Below, one piece after another: positions 1 through 8,913 of a stretch of 64,000 bases of DNA. This DNA comes from Nevskia sp964451925 (lineage in GTDB: Bacteria > Pseudomonadota > Gammaproteobacteria > Nevskiales > Nevskiaceae): assembly GCA_964451925.1 (NCBI GenBank), contig CAYVKA010000018.1, forward strand, positions 10,087 to 74,086. Reading direction: 5' to 3'. Below the pieces are notes generated by a model, which was not told the DNA's origin, made no database searches, and worked only from the letters and a program-made list of their open reading frames with translations. The translations under genes and the position numbers were made by a program. Every line of letters starts with the position of its first letter. The first letter of the stretch is position 1.

Positions 1-1
1 G

Positions 2-82
2 GAGGCCTACGGCGAGCGGCTGGCGCGGCTCAGCTCGGCCGAGCAGGCGCAGCTGGCGGCGCTGCTCGAAAAGCTGGTCTGA
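2..82 (+). CDS. C-terminal end of an unidentified gene
   Basis: Only the last 26 codons are inside the window, ending at a TGA at 80-82. The residues form an amphipathic, Leu/Ala/Glu-rich helix (ERLARLSSAEQAQLAALLEK), like the last helix of many MarR-type regulators. That resemblance is too short to be more than a guess. About 150 bases without a gene separate it from the convergent dehydrogenase. Confidence 0.45.
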   Translation, partial: EAYGERLARLSSAEQAQLAALLEKLV

Positions 83-233
83 GCCCCGCATTGACAGGGC
101 CGGCGGCGTGCTGCCGCTGGCTGCCGGCCGGGCGGGTGGAGCATGCCTGCAAATCGTGCGTCGGCTATCGCGGCGACATTGTCGGCCGGCGCGGCCGGGC
201 CGTTGCGCTGAATTCCATGGCAGCTCCCGGGAA

Positions 234-1268
234 CTAAGGCCGGACCATCACCTTGATCGCCTTTCTGTCGTTCATATCGCGGTAGCCCTGCGGCACGCCG
301 TCGAGGCCGACCACGCGGTCGAAGACGCGGCCGGGCTGGATGCGCCCTTCGAGGATGTCGGGCAGCAACTCCTCGATGTAGGCGCGCACCGGCGCCGGGC
401 CGCCGCCGACAGTGACGTTGTGGTAGAAGGCCGGCTGCGAGGCCGGCATGGTCTCCTCCTGCGGCACGCCGACGCGGCCGATGGCGCCGCCCGGGCGGGT
501 GATCTCCACCGCTGTCTGCATCGACTGGCCCAGGCCGACGCACTCGAGCACCGCATGGACGCCGTGGCCGCCGGTCAAAGCGCGCACCCGCTCCGCCGCC
601 TCGGCGCCACGCTCGCTCACCACATCGGTGGCGCCGAACTCGCGCGCCAGGGCGATACGGTCCGGGTGCCGGCCGAGCAGGATGATCTGCTCCGCGCCGA
701 GGCGCTTGGCGGCGATGACGCCGCACAGGCCGACCGCGCCGTCGCCGACCACCGCGACTTTCTTGCCCGGCGCCACGCGCGCGACGACCGCGGCGTGGTG
801 CCCGGTGCCGAGCACGTCCGACAGCGTCAGCAGCGAGGGCATCAGGGCGTGGTCCTCGCCCACCGGCAGGGGAAACAGCGTGCCGTCGGCGTAGGGGATG
901 CGGATGGCCTCGGCCTGGGCGCCGCCCATGTCGGCGTAGCCGAAGAAGCCGCCGTGCACGCAAGCCGTGTGCAGGCCCTCATGACAGAACACGCAGGTGC
1001 CGTCGGAAAAGGCGAACGGCATCACCACCACGTCGCCGGCCTTGAGGGTGCGGACTTCCCTGCCGACGGCCTCGATCACGCCGATCGCCTCATGGCCCAT
1101 GCGGCGGCCGCCTTCCACCGGCTGCATCGCCTGGTAGGGCCACAGGTCGCTGCCGCAGATGCAGGCGTTGGTGACACGGACCAGGGCGTCGGTGGGCTGA
1201 ACGATCGCCGCATCGGGGACGGTTTCGACGCGGACGTCGCCGGCGGCGTGCATCACGGTTGCGCGCAT
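234..1268 (-). CDS. Zinc-dependent alcohol dehydrogenase, MDR superfamily
   Basis: A 344-residue medium-chain dehydrogenase/reductase, predicted to oxidise an alcohol or reduce an aldehyde/ketone with NAD(P) in the cytosol. The catalytic zinc site is visible as NACICGSDLWPY near residue 35 and GHEAIG near residue 60. The structural-zinc lobe reads D-x2-C-x2-C-x7-C (within SDGTCVFCHEGLHTAC), so the usual first Cys is Asp. The Rossmann segment VVGDGAVGLCG lies near residue 170. Length is normal for the family. The ATG follows GAGGTGCTTCC. It is transcribed away from the LysR gene at 1394, which probably controls it. The substrate cannot be read from sequence. Confidence 0.88.
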   Translation of the reverse strand: MRATVMHAAGDVRVETVPDAAIVQPTDALVRVTNACICGSDLWPYQAMQPVEGGRRMGHEAIGVIEAVGREVRTLKAGDVVVMPFAFSDGTCVFCHEGLHTACVHGGFFGYADMGGAQAEAIRIPYADGTLFPLPVGEDHALMPSLLTLSDVLGTGHHAAVVARVAPGKKVAVVGDGAVGLCGVIAAKRLGAEQIILLGRHPDRIALAREFGATDVVSERGAEAAERVRALTGGHGVHAVLECVGLGQSMQTAVEITRPGGAIGRVGVPQEETMPASQPAFYHNVTVGGGPAPVRAYIEELLPDILEGRIQPGRVFDRVVGLDGVPQGYRDMNDRKAIKVMVRP

Positions 1269-1393
1269 GGAAGCACCTCACTACTGGGCTATGGCCGCCG
1301 CGGTCCGACGGCCTTCTGGCCACCCCCAAGCTTAGGCCGTGCCCGCCGTGCCGATTAAGTGGCAGACTTCGCTGAGGTCTATGAGAAGGATTC

Positions 1394-2290
1394 ATGAATC
1401 CGCACGATCGCATCGCCGACCTGCTCGCCTTCCTGGCCGTGGCGCGGGAGCGCAGCTTCACCAGGGCCGCGGCCAAGCTGGGCGTCTCCCAGTCCGCGCT
1501 GAGCCACACCGTCCGCAGCCTGGAAGCGAAACTGGGCCTGCGCCTGCTGAACCGGACCACCCGCAGCGTCTCGCCCACCGAGGCCGGCGAGCGCCTGCTG
1601 CTGAGCGTGGGGCCGCGGTTCGAGGAAATCGAGGCCGAACTGGCTGCCCTGACCGAACTGCGTCACAAGCCCGCCGGCAATCTGCGCATCACCTGCGGCG
1701 AGCATGCCGCCGACTCGATCCTGTGGCCGGCGCTGTGCAAGTTCCTGCCGCAGTACCCGGACATCAAGGTCGAGGTGACGGTGGACTACGGCTTCGTCGA
1801 CATCGTGGCGCAGCGCTATGACGCCGGCATCCGCTTCCGCGAGGCGATCGAGGAGGACATGATCGCCATTCCCATCGGCCCCGAAATGCGCATGGCGGCG
1901 GTGGCCTCGCCGGAGTATTTCGCCAGGCATGCTCCGCCGAAAACACCGCACGAGTTGAGCGAGCACAACTGCATCAACATGCGCATGCCGACCTATGGCG
2001 GCTTCTACATCTGGGAGTTCGAGAAGGACGGGCGCGAACTGAGGCTGCGCGTCGACGGGCAGCTGGCGTTCAACGGCTCGTACCAGATCCTCAACGCCGC
2101 GCTGGCCGGCTACGGCATCGCTTACCTGCCGCAAGACATGATGCCGGAGTACCTAGCGGCGGGGCGCCTCAAGCGCGTGCTGGAGGACTGGTGCCCGCCG
2201 TTTCCCGGGTACCATCTTTACTATCCAAGCCGGCGGCATCCGTCGCCGGCGTTTACCCTGCTCAGGGACGCACTACGCTACGAATCGTGA
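1394..2290 (+). CDS. LysR-family transcriptional regulator
   Basis: 298 residues, the normal size. The N-terminal winged helix-turn-helix is clear (SFTRAAAKLGVSQSALSHTV at about residues 20-40, then LEAKLGLRLLNRTTRSVSPT). An effector-binding domain fills the rest, with the late motif GYGIAYLPQDM. The ATG at 1394 is preceded by AGAAGGATTC. It is divergent from the alcohol dehydrogenase across about 125 bases, the usual arrangement for a LysR activator and its target. The effector is unknown. Confidence 0.92.
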   Translation: MNPHDRIADLLAFLAVARERSFTRAAAKLGVSQSALSHTVRSLEAKLGLRLLNRTTRSVSPTEAGERLLLSVGPRFEEIEAELAALTELRHKPAGNLRITCGEHAADSILWPALCKFLPQYPDIKVEVTVDYGFVDIVAQRYDAGIRFREAIEEDMIAIPIGPEMRMAAVASPEYFARHAPPKTPHELSEHNCINMRMPTYGGFYIWEFEKDGRELRLRVDGQLAFNGSYQILNAALAGYGIAYLPQDMMPEYLAAGRLKRVLEDWCPPFPGYHLYYPSRRHPSPAFTLLRDALRYES

Positions 2291-2410
2291 ACAGATGAGT
2301 CGGTGATGCTGTGACGTATTTGCACCGGCGCGCCCTCATTCGAGCGCCCGTCTGCATCGACCGGCGATTTGCCGCCCGCAAGGCGCTGATCGGACCCTTC
2401 TGTTTTCCGG

Positions 2411-2941
2411 TCAAGTCTCCTGATCGGTTTGCGCATAGTTGAGGAAGTAAGCCGTGAACAGCGTCAGTCCCAGGTAGGCGAAGGCCTCCGTCAGCTGCGT
2501 GTCGCTCCAGCCGGCCTGTTGCGCGGCATTCCATGTGGCATCGGTAACCTTGCCCGAGGCCGCTGCCGCCTCCCTGGCCACCCGGGTCAGCGCGTCAATC
2601 CGCGCGTCGCCGCTTGCCGTGCCGGCGCGCAGGGCGGCGATCTGCGCCTCGCCCCAACCGCTGACGCCGGCGAAGCGGCTGGCGATGCCGATCATGTAAT
2701 TGTTGCCGATTGCGCCGGCTACGGCGAGGTTGATCGCCCAACTCGCCTTCGGTTCGAGGGTGCCGTGCTCGGCGGTCACGGCACGCAGCGATGCGTAAGC
2801 CGTCAGTACCGCCGGAGCATGCGCCATCTGGGCGTGCACGTTCAGTGGACGCCCGGTTGGAGAAGACTCGGCGATCTTCTGCAGCAGTGGCCGCGAGGCC
2901 TGGGGTGCATCTTCGACCGTGTGGGCAGGGATTCGGCTCAT
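2411..2941 (-). CDS. Carboxymuconolactone decarboxylase-like (AhpD-fold) protein lacking the CxxC pair
   Basis: 176 residues from an ATG preceded by CCGGAGAACATC, a good ribosome site; an open frame upstream of this ATG is ignored. The all-helical AhpD/CMD fold is recognisable (LEPKASWAINLAVAGAIGNN, then WGEAQIAALRAG). Where peroxidase-type members have C-x2-C followed by His, this protein has NNYMIGIASRF, so it should not be a thiol peroxidase. It may be a lactone decarboxylase-like or structural member. It is last in a three-gene minus-strand operon with the NmrA-like and YceI genes (25 and 24 bases apart), a set often found in electrophile or quinone stress loci. Confidence 0.78.
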   Translation of the reverse strand: MSRIPAHTVEDAPQASRPLLQKIAESSPTGRPLNVHAQMAHAPAVLTAYASLRAVTAEHGTLEPKASWAINLAVAGAIGNNYMIGIASRFAGVSGWGEAQIAALRAGTASGDARIDALTRVAREAAAASGKVTDATWNAAQQAGWSDTQLTEAFAYLGLTLFTAYFLNYAQTDQET

Positions 2942-2966
2942 GATGTTCTCCGGAAAGAAAGGGCGT

Positions 2967-3872
2967 TCAGGCGGCTGGCGGAATGGTGAAATTCGCCTTG
3001 GCCCATGCGGCAAACGCCGTCGGCTGCTGCCCGGCGACCCGGTTGGCGAGCGCGATCGCCCGATCCGGATTCGGCCCGAGGTAGGTATGCGCCTCGAAGT
3101 AGGCCAGCATCGCCGCGATGCCCTCGGCGCCCGGGAACCAGCCGGCAAACACTTCGCGCGGCACCTGCTGGTAGGAGAGCTTGTGGCCCAGGCTGTTCAG
3201 GGTGCCGATGATCTCGTTGAAGCTGAGGAAGTCGCCGGCCAGGGCCAAGTGCTCGCCGTGCCCGGCCAGTTGCGGCTGCGCAAAGGCGCCGGCGACGATG
3301 CGGCCAAGCTCGGTGATGTCACCCATGTGGATGACGCGCCGCTGCGGATCGAGCGGCAGCGCCCAGCCGGTGCTGCCGTCCGGCAGCTTCTGCGGCGCCA
3401 TCGCACCGATCAGGTTCTGGTAATAGAACGGCGCGATGACGAAGCTGTGGTACGCGAATCCGGCTTCACGCACCTGCCGCTCGACCTTCGCCTTATCAGT
3501 GAAGTGCGGCACCTGGATGCGGCCGCCGCTGATCGCCTCCACGTCCGGCAGCGTCGACCAGATGAAATGCCGCACGCCGGCGCGCTTCGCCGCGTCGATG
3601 GCGGCGAGCGCCTGTTTGGCTTCGTCGGCGCCGGCTTCCCAGGCGTTGGTCACCACGAACGCGCCGTGCGCGCCGGCAAAGGCAGCCTGTAGCGTCTCCG
3701 GGCGATTGAAGTCGGCCAGGACGACTTCGTCGCCCAGTTGCGGATGGTTGGCCGGGTTGCGTGTGAGAGCACGCACCCGGAAGCGGCCGCTCGCCTGCAA
3801 CGCGCGCACCACCGCGCCGCCTTGCTGACCGCTTGCGCCGACGACGGCGATGAGTTGTGGGGTATTGGACAT
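2967..3872 (-). CDS. NmrA-like NAD(P)-binding protein
   Basis: 301 residues. The N-terminal Rossmann motif is VVGASGQQGGAVVRAL at about residues 10-25, followed by the NmrA/HSCARG-type segments ALTRNPANHPQLGDEVVLAD and GVRHFIWSTLPDVEAISGG. Members sense NAD(P)H redox state or act as quinone/azo reductases. No activity is proven by the motifs. The start follows AGGAGAATAGTC. It is the middle gene of the operon read from the YceI gene toward the CMD-like gene. Confidence 0.85.
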   Translation of the reverse strand: MSNTPQLIAVVGASGQQGGAVVRALQASGRFRVRALTRNPANHPQLGDEVVLADFNRPETLQAAFAGAHGAFVVTNAWEAGADEAKQALAAIDAAKRAGVRHFIWSTLPDVEAISGGRIQVPHFTDKAKVERQVREAGFAYHSFVIAPFYYQNLIGAMAPQKLPDGSTGWALPLDPQRRVIHMGDITELGRIVAGAFAQPQLAGHGEHLALAGDFLSFNEIIGTLNSLGHKLSYQQVPREVFAGWFPGAEGIAAMLAYFEAHTYLGPNPDRAIALANRVAGQQPTAFAAWAKANFTIPPAA

Positions 3873-3896
3873 GACTATTCTCCTGAGGGTCGGGTA

Positions 3897-4466
3897 TTAC
3901 TGTTTGATCGCTTCGGCCGAAATGAGCAGCTTGGTCTTCATGTTGAAGCCGTAGGTCTTGCCGAAGTCGACGCCGAAGTCGCTGCGATCGAAATCGCCCA
4001 CCGCGTCGACGCCACAGACTTCGCGCTTGAGCATCGGGTGCGGCATGCACTTGAAAGAGTCGATGGCCAGCGTCAGCGGGCGCGTCACGCCGTGCAGCGT
4101 CAGGTTGCCGACCACGGCGGCCGGCTTGTCGCCGTCGAAGCGGATCACGCCCTTGTAGGTGGCCAGCGGGAATTTGGACGAATCGAAGAACTCCCCGGTC
4201 TGCAGCTTCTGGTCCAGCGCCGCGCTACCGGTGTGGACCGAGGCGATCTCGGTCGCCACCTCGACGGTGCCGGTCCGCGCCGCGCGGTCCAGCGTTACCG
4301 TGCCCTGCGAGCGGTCGAACTTGCCACGCCACACCGACAGGCCGCCGATATGATCGGCCTCGAAGCTCGGAAACGTGTGATCGGGATCGAGTTGATAGGC
4401 CGGCGCGTCGGCCAACGCGGAAAACGACGTGGCGGCGATGGCCGCGGTGATCAGAATCTTCTTCAA
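3897..4466 (-). CDS. YceI-family periplasmic lipid-binding protein
   Basis: 189 residues from a TTG start, chosen because AAGGAGAT lies four bases upstream and translation then gives a clean signal peptide (LKKILITAAIAATSFSALA). The mature part has the YceI lipocalin-like pattern: YQLDPDHTFPSFEADHIGG, then EVATEIASVHTG, FFDSSKFPLATYKG, GNLTLHGVTRPL and FDRSDFGVDFGKTYG. Family members bind isoprenoid-type lipids or quinones in the periplasm. It is first in its operon and divergent from the LysR gene at 4596. Confidence 0.9.
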   Translation of the reverse strand: MKKILITAAIAATSFSALADAPAYQLDPDHTFPSFEADHIGGLSVWRGKFDRSQGTVTLDRAARTGTVEVATEIASVHTGSAALDQKLQTGEFFDSSKFPLATYKGVIRFDGDKPAAVVGNLTLHGVTRPLTLAIDSFKCMPHPMLKREVCGVDAVGDFDRSDFGVDFGKTYGFNMKTKLLISAEAIKQ

Positions 4467-4573
4467 AGCAATCTCCTTGGAACGTTGAGGCCGCGCCGGG
4501 CGCGGTGGTGGTGACAACGGCACAGTGGGGATTGCGCCGGCCTATCACCAGACAGCAAAATAGGATTTGATCA

Positions 4574-4587
4574 ATCCATTTATGGAT
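4574..4587. promoter_or_regulatory. Dyad ATCCAT-TT-ATGGAT, candidate LysR operator
   Basis: A perfect 6-2-6 inverted repeat flanked by TTGATC on the left and CAATTG on the right, ending eight bases before the ATG of the LysR gene at 4596 and about 107 bases upstream of the YceI start. AT-rich dyads in such a divergent gap are typical autoregulatory LysR sites. Assignment is inferred from position. Confidence 0.4.
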
Positions 4588-4595
4588 CAATTGCC

Positions 4596-5516
4596 ATGCT
4601 CGATCTGAACGACCTGGCGATGTTCGTCCAGGTGGTCCGCGCCGGCAGCTTCTCCGAGGCGGCGCGGCGCCTGCGCATGCCGGCGAACACGCTGAGCCGG
4701 CGCATTGACCAATTCGAGGGCCAGCTCGGCACGCGCCTGCTGCACCGCTCGACGCGCAAGCTCGCGCCGAGCGCGGAAGGCCAGGCGCTGTTCGAGCGCT
4801 ACGCGGTGGCGTTGGACCGGGTGTTCGAAATCGAGCGGCTGCATGCGGACGCGCAGGCGCCGTCCGGCTCGGTGCGGGTCGCCGCCATGGCGGGCCTGTT
4901 CGAATTCTTCCGCATGGAGTGGATGGCCGAGTTCTACAGCCGGAATCCGAATGTCCGTGTCGACTTCCTGCTCGACGACACGGCAACCGACCTGGTCGCC
5001 GAGCGTATCGACCTGGCCCTGCGGGTGGGCCTGGAGACCGGTACCGGCTTCAGGGTGCGCAAGGTGGCGCCGACGGCGATGATCCTCGCGGCGAGTCCGG
5101 CTTACCTGGCGCGCCGCGCTGAGCCGCGCACGCTACGCGAACTGGCCGAGCACGATTGCCTGACCGTCTCCAATCGCCATGGCCGCTACGCCTGGCGCCT
5201 GCGCGGCCCTCGCGGCAGCCAGGAAGTGCCGGTCAACAGCCGCTTCGCGGTCAATGACATGCGGGTGCTGGCACAGGCCTGCGCCGCGGGCCTGGGTATC
5301 GCGCTGCTCCCGGAACTGATCGTCGATCCGCTCATCGCGCAGGGGAAGCTGGTGCGTGTACTGCCGGCCTACCGCCGCGACAGCAGCGGACTCGGCTTGC
5401 AGCTCGTCTATACCAGCCGCCCACCGGTGCCGCCCGCGGTGGCGGCGTTCGCTGAATTCCTGGCGAAGAAGATGGCTGAGGTGATGCCGGGCGCCCCGCA
5501 GAGCGCTGCGGGGTGA
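4596..5516 (+). CDS. LysR-family transcriptional regulator
   Basis: 306 residues. The DNA-binding domain is at the N-terminus (LNDLAMFVQVVRAGSFSEAA, then RLRMPANTLSRRIDQFEGQL). The effector domain ends in the motif ACAAGLGIALLPELIVDPLI. It belongs to the DsdA/AaeR-like branch in which the regulator sits opposite small stress or redox genes. It probably controls the divergent YceI / NmrA-like / CMD-like operon. No strong Shine-Dalgarno precedes the ATG, and an out-of-frame ATG lies 15 bases upstream. Confidence 0.9.
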   Translation: MLDLNDLAMFVQVVRAGSFSEAARRLRMPANTLSRRIDQFEGQLGTRLLHRSTRKLAPSAEGQALFERYAVALDRVFEIERLHADAQAPSGSVRVAAMAGLFEFFRMEWMAEFYSRNPNVRVDFLLDDTATDLVAERIDLALRVGLETGTGFRVRKVAPTAMILAASPAYLARRAEPRTLRELAEHDCLTVSNRHGRYAWRLRGPRGSQEVPVNSRFAVNDMRVLAQACAAGLGIALLPELIVDPLIAQGKLVRVLPAYRRDSSGLGLQLVYTSRPPVPPAVAAFAEFLAKKMAEVMPGAPQSAAG

Positions 5517-5619
5517 CGGCTTCGAGGTTCATTCCGCCGGTAGTGACGGACCGAGTCCGGGTGATATGTTTCCCATGCTCGGGGGGACTTATCGGTCGAA
5601 TCTGGGAGGCGGATGAAGC

Positions 5620-6090
5620 ATGAAGATGAAATTCGAGGCGGTCCTGCAGGCCAAAGGACCGGGTGGCGCCTGGACCTTCTTGCCCATTCCCTTCGACGTG
5701 AAGGAAGCATTCGGCACAAAGGGAAGGATCGCCGTCGCAGGGACCGTCAACGGCTTCGCGTTCCAAAACTCCCTGATGCCCGAAGGCGACGGAACGCATT
5801 CGATGATGTTCAGCAAAGAACTGCAAGCGGGTGCAGCGGCCAAGGCGGGGGACCGGGTGAAGGTCGTACTTGAGCCGGATCGAAGCGAGCGCACCGTGAC
5901 GGTTCCCCCCGAACTGCAAAAGGCGCTCGACACCAGCAAAGCGGCGGCGGAACTGTTCTCAGGACTCACGCACTCGCAGAAAAAGGAATACGCCGACTGG
6001 GTTGCATCGGCAAAGCAGCCAGCGACCAGGGATGCCAGAGCCGCCAAAGCGGTGGAGCTCCTGGCCGAGGGAAAGAAACGCCTCCGATGA
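5620..6090 (+). CDS. DUF1905 / YdeI-OmdA family protein
   Basis: 156 residues in two parts. Residues 1-90 form a DUF1905-type small beta barrel (MKMKFEAVLQAKGPGGAWTF, then VKEAFGTKGRIAVAGTVNG). Residues 95-156 are the YdeI/OmdA helical tail (PPELQKALDTSKAAAELFSG, then LTHSQKKEYADWVASAKQPA). Proteins with this tail have been linked to bacteriocin or antibiotic tolerance, but the mechanism is unclear. GGGAGG lies about ten bases before the ATG. It stands alone between the LysR gene and the AraC gene. Confidence 0.85.
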   Translation: MKMKFEAVLQAKGPGGAWTFLPIPFDVKEAFGTKGRIAVAGTVNGFAFQNSLMPEGDGTHSMMFSKELQAGAAAKAGDRVKVVLEPDRSERTVTVPPELQKALDTSKAAAELFSGLTHSQKKEYADWVASAKQPATRDARAAKAVELLAEGKKRLR

Positions 6091-6266
6091 GCAAGCCCCG
6101 CGGGCGTCGATGCAAGCCGTCAGCGGGCTGGAGATGGCCGGCCTGGGAATCTGTTACCGGACGAGGGCCGACGAGGGCTTAAGTCCGCTTCGCTGTCTGA
6201 TCCGCGCCCTTCAGCGCGGCGCGTATCGTCGTTCTTCGGGTGCCTGCGGTGCCCGGGTCGGGGATC

Positions 6267-7280
6267 TCAGAGCTTGGCGGCACCGAGGATCATGAGGCGA
6301 TCCTGGTGGCCGTTGGGCGCCGGCTGGTTGCGGCGCAGCGTCTGCACCGGCGATTCGCCGAATGTCTCGCGGTAGTAGGCGCTGAACCGGGCCAGGTGGA
6401 GGAAGCCGTTGGCCACCGCCACCTCCGTCACCGAAGTACCCGGCTCCGGCGCAAGCAGCGCCTCGCGCGCCTTGTGGATCCGCACCCGGCGCAGGAACTC
6501 GTTCGGCGTGCAGCCGTGCTCATCGCGGAAGCCCATCTGCAGGGTGCGCAGGCTGACTTTCAGCTCCGCCGCGATCCGGCTGGTGGTCTGCTCCGCGCCG
6601 CCCTCGCGCATCAGCCGCTCCGCCTCGCGGATCAGCCGCGGCGCCGGGGCCTTCTGCGGGCGGTTCAGATCCTCGCTGTAGTTGTGCGGATGCTGCGACA
6701 GCACCAGCGAAACGAGGAAATCGTCCAGGTTCTCCACCGCCGACGGCGGCAGCACGATGCCGCTGGCGGCGTAGTCGGTGAGCAGCTTCACCGCCTGCGC
6801 CCAGGCCTGCTCCAGCGCGGCCGAGAACGGGCGCAGCTCGAAGCGCAGCGGGCGGTCCAGCGCCGGGCGGTTCAGCCAGCGGCTGCACAGGGCCTCGACC
6901 CGGTCCAGGTCCAGACGCACCGACTGCTGGGAAAACTGGCTGTCGAACTCCAGGCGGGTGTCGAGCATGGGGGACAGCGGCACGGTCTGGCCGCGGCGCA
7001 ACTGGGCGGCCAGCGCGCCCTGTTCGACGGCGCCGGCGCCGTCCAGGCAGGTCTGCATCAGCAGCAGGCGCGGGAAGCTGCCGGCATCGACCTGGACGCG
7101 GCGGCCGTAGCGCAGCTGGACGATGGGCTGGGTTCCGGCGCGGACCAGCTCGAAGCCGCCCGCGGCGCCCTGGGTGCCGCCTAAAGCCTTGATGGAGTGG
7201 GAACAATAGACCTTGGCGACGGCCGAGACGAGCTCGTCCAGATCACGGGTCTGCAACCGCGTCTTGGGTTGGTCCCCCAC
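6267..7280 (-). CDS. AraC-family transcriptional regulator
   Basis: 337 residues. The C-terminal double helix-turn-helix is clear (TTSRIAAELKVSLRTLQMGF, EHGCTPNEFLRRVRIHKARE, then ARFSAYYRETFGESPVQTLR). The N-terminal domain (about residues 30-200) is of the AraC-binding-like 2 type seen in regulators of aromatic degradation. It is transcribed away from the alpha/beta hydrolase at 7409, which is its likely target. A 176-base gap with nothing recognisable lies downstream. Confidence 0.9.
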   Translation of the reverse strand: MGDQPKTRLQTRDLDELVSAVAKVYCSHSIKALGGTQGAAGGFELVRAGTQPIVQLRYGRRVQVDAGSFPRLLLMQTCLDGAGAVEQGALAAQLRRGQTVPLSPMLDTRLEFDSQFSQQSVRLDLDRVEALCSRWLNRPALDRPLRFELRPFSAALEQAWAQAVKLLTDYAASGIVLPPSAVENLDDFLVSLVLSQHPHNYSEDLNRPQKAPAPRLIREAERLMREGGAEQTTSRIAAELKVSLRTLQMGFRDEHGCTPNEFLRRVRIHKAREALLAPEPGTSVTEVAVANGFLHLARFSAYYRETFGESPVQTLRRNQPAPNGHQDRLMILGAAKL

Positions 7281-7408
7281 GCCAATCTCATCTCGTTGCG
7301 GAAATTGGATGGTACTGCGAAAAGCGGATATTTCAAACGCCGCCCGCCGCGCACTCTATCCCCACAGGCTCATCAACCGAACGGGCCACCAAGGGTAGGA
7401 GAATCGAC

Positions 7409-8113
7409 ATGAACAGCACCACGAACACCCAGGCTTCCATCGTCCTCGTCCACGGCGGCTTCGTCGACGGCTCCGGCTGGCGCGAGGTCTACCGCCGCCT
7501 GCGCAAGCAGGGCCACGACGTGACCATCGTGCAGAACCCGACCACCTCCCTGGCCGACGACGTCGCCTTCACCAAGCGCGCCATCGCCGAACAGAAGCAC
7601 CCGGTGATCCTGGTCGGCCACTCCTATGGCGGCGTGGTGGTGTCGGAGGCCGGCAACGACCCGAAGGTCGCCGCCGTGGTCTACATCGCCGCCTTCGCCC
7701 CCGACCAGGGCGAGTCGGTCTCCTCGCTCATCGCCAACCCGCCCCCCGGCGCCTCCGTGCCGCCGATCCTGCCGCCGCAGGACGGCTTCCTGATGCTGGA
7801 CAAGGCCCGCTTCCACGACGGCTTCGCCGGCGACGTGGAGGCCGAGGAAGCGCGCTTCATGGCCGACTCGCAGGTGCCCTGGGGCGTGGCCGCCCTCGAG
7901 GGCGCGGTGACCACCCCGGCGTGGAAGACCAAGCCGAGCTGGTATCTGGTCGCCAGCGACGACCACATGATCCCGCCCCCGGCGCAGCGCCAGATGGCGC
8001 AGCGCGCCGGTGCCACCGTGCGGGAGGTCAGGGCCAGCCACGCGGTCTACGTCTCCCAGCCGGAAGCGGTGGCGGAGCTGATCGGGCAGGCCGCGGCCGC
8101 AGTCCGCAAGTAA
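7409..8113 (+). CDS. Alpha/beta hydrolase
   Basis: 234 residues, a compact single-domain hydrolase. The oxyanion motif VLVHGGFVDGSGW, nucleophile elbow GHSYGG (Ser near residue 72), acid region LVASDDHMIPP and catalytic His in RASHAVYVSQPE are all present, so it should be active as an esterase-type enzyme. The ATG is preceded by GGTAGGAGAATCGAC. It resembles the small RsbQ-like hydrolases often induced by an adjacent AraC regulator, here the divergent gene at 6267. The substrate is unknown. The perfect stem at 8131 follows the stop. Confidence 0.9.
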   Translation: MNSTTNTQASIVLVHGGFVDGSGWREVYRRLRKQGHDVTIVQNPTTSLADDVAFTKRAIAEQKHPVILVGHSYGGVVVSEAGNDPKVAAVVYIAAFAPDQGESVSSLIANPPPGASVPPILPPQDGFLMLDKARFHDGFAGDVEAEEARFMADSQVPWGVAALEGAVTTPAWKTKPSWYLVASDDHMIPPPAQRQMAQRAGATVREVRASHAVYVSQPEAVAELIGQAAAAVRK

Positions 8114-8130
8114 CAGGGCTCGATCAGGCA

Positions 8131-8161
8131 AGGAAGGGCCGAGCGGATATCGGCCCTTCCT
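8131..8161 (+). terminator. Terminator-like stem-loop after the hydrolase
   Basis: A perfect 12-bp stem (AGGAAGGGCCGA and its complement) closes a 7-base loop, 17 bases after the hydrolase stop. No T-run follows, so it may be a Rho-type or bidirectional end. The TetR gene on the minus strand ends at 8228, so the hairpin separates two convergent units. Confidence 0.6.
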
Positions 8162-8227
8162 CGCGGGTATTGTGCGGAGTCCCCAACAGCGTTTGCATCA
8201 AGCAAGAGTTGCCGCGAAGCCGGGATT

Positions 8228-8893
8228 TCAAAACCCGACTTCGCCCCGCTTTGCCTTGGCAAGCGCGGATTCGGTCATTGAAGGCACAAGCTCGAGGACC
8301 CGCTTGATGGTCCGTCGAGTGACGACGGGGTCCGCACCGAAGCTGGGTAGCGCACTGGACAAGACCGCCTGCACCCGTTCTGCAGCCGTGAGCCGGTCAA
8401 GATTCAACTTCTCATCGACGACGCTGGACATCGCTCCCTTCAGAACGAGCGTGGCCGCAAAAAATCGGCTCTCGCTCCAGTCCGGCAATTCTTTTCCCAA
8501 CCAGTCGCGATACGTCGACGCAGCGGCCTTGATGAGGACTTCGGATATTTTCCAGGAGCGATAGGCCACCGAGAACAGCTCCGCCACCCGGGCGTCAGAT
8601 GACATTGCCTGGATATGGCTGGCCAATTTCAGACCCAGGCGCAAGTACGCATTCGCATCGCCGGACAGCGGGCGATCGGCAAGCTGCTGCGTCTCTTCAA
8701 AGCTTTCGAGGATCAGCTCGCGGAAGATCCCGTCCTTGTCATCGAAGTGATGGTAGAGGCTTCCGTAGGACACGCCGGCGGCGTTGGATATCTCACGCAG
8801 TGTCGTTTGCGCGTAGCCCTTTTCCAGGAACAGTCGCAGCGCAGTCGCCACGACTTTCTTGCGCACTTCTCCGGTGTGTTCCTGACGACCCAT
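8228..8893 (-). CDS. TetR-family transcriptional repressor
   Basis: 221 residues. The N-terminal HTH is typical: ATALRLFLEKGYAQTTLREI followed by SNAAGVSYGSLYHHFDDKDG. The C-terminal ligand domain follows the TetR_C pattern with no recognised ligand. It is divergent from the operon beginning at 8992. The 98-base gap holds a 20-bp perfect palindrome, so it most likely represses that operon and possibly itself. Confidence 0.92.
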   Translation of the reverse strand: MGRQEHTGEVRKKVVATALRLFLEKGYAQTTLREISNAAGVSYGSLYHHFDDKDGIFRELILESFEETQQLADRPLSGDANAYLRLGLKLASHIQAMSSDARVAELFSVAYRSWKISEVLIKAAASTYRDWLGKELPDWSESRFFAATLVLKGAMSSVVDEKLNLDRLTAAERVQAVLSSALPSFGADPVVTRRTIKRVLELVPSMTESALAKAKRGEVGF

Positions 8894-8913
8894 GACCCGA
8901 GTTCCGATCCCTA

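Noticed and set aside
5580..5620. ATG at 5613 as an alternative start for the DUF1905 gene
   Set aside because: It is out of frame with the protein read from 5620, which matches the family start.
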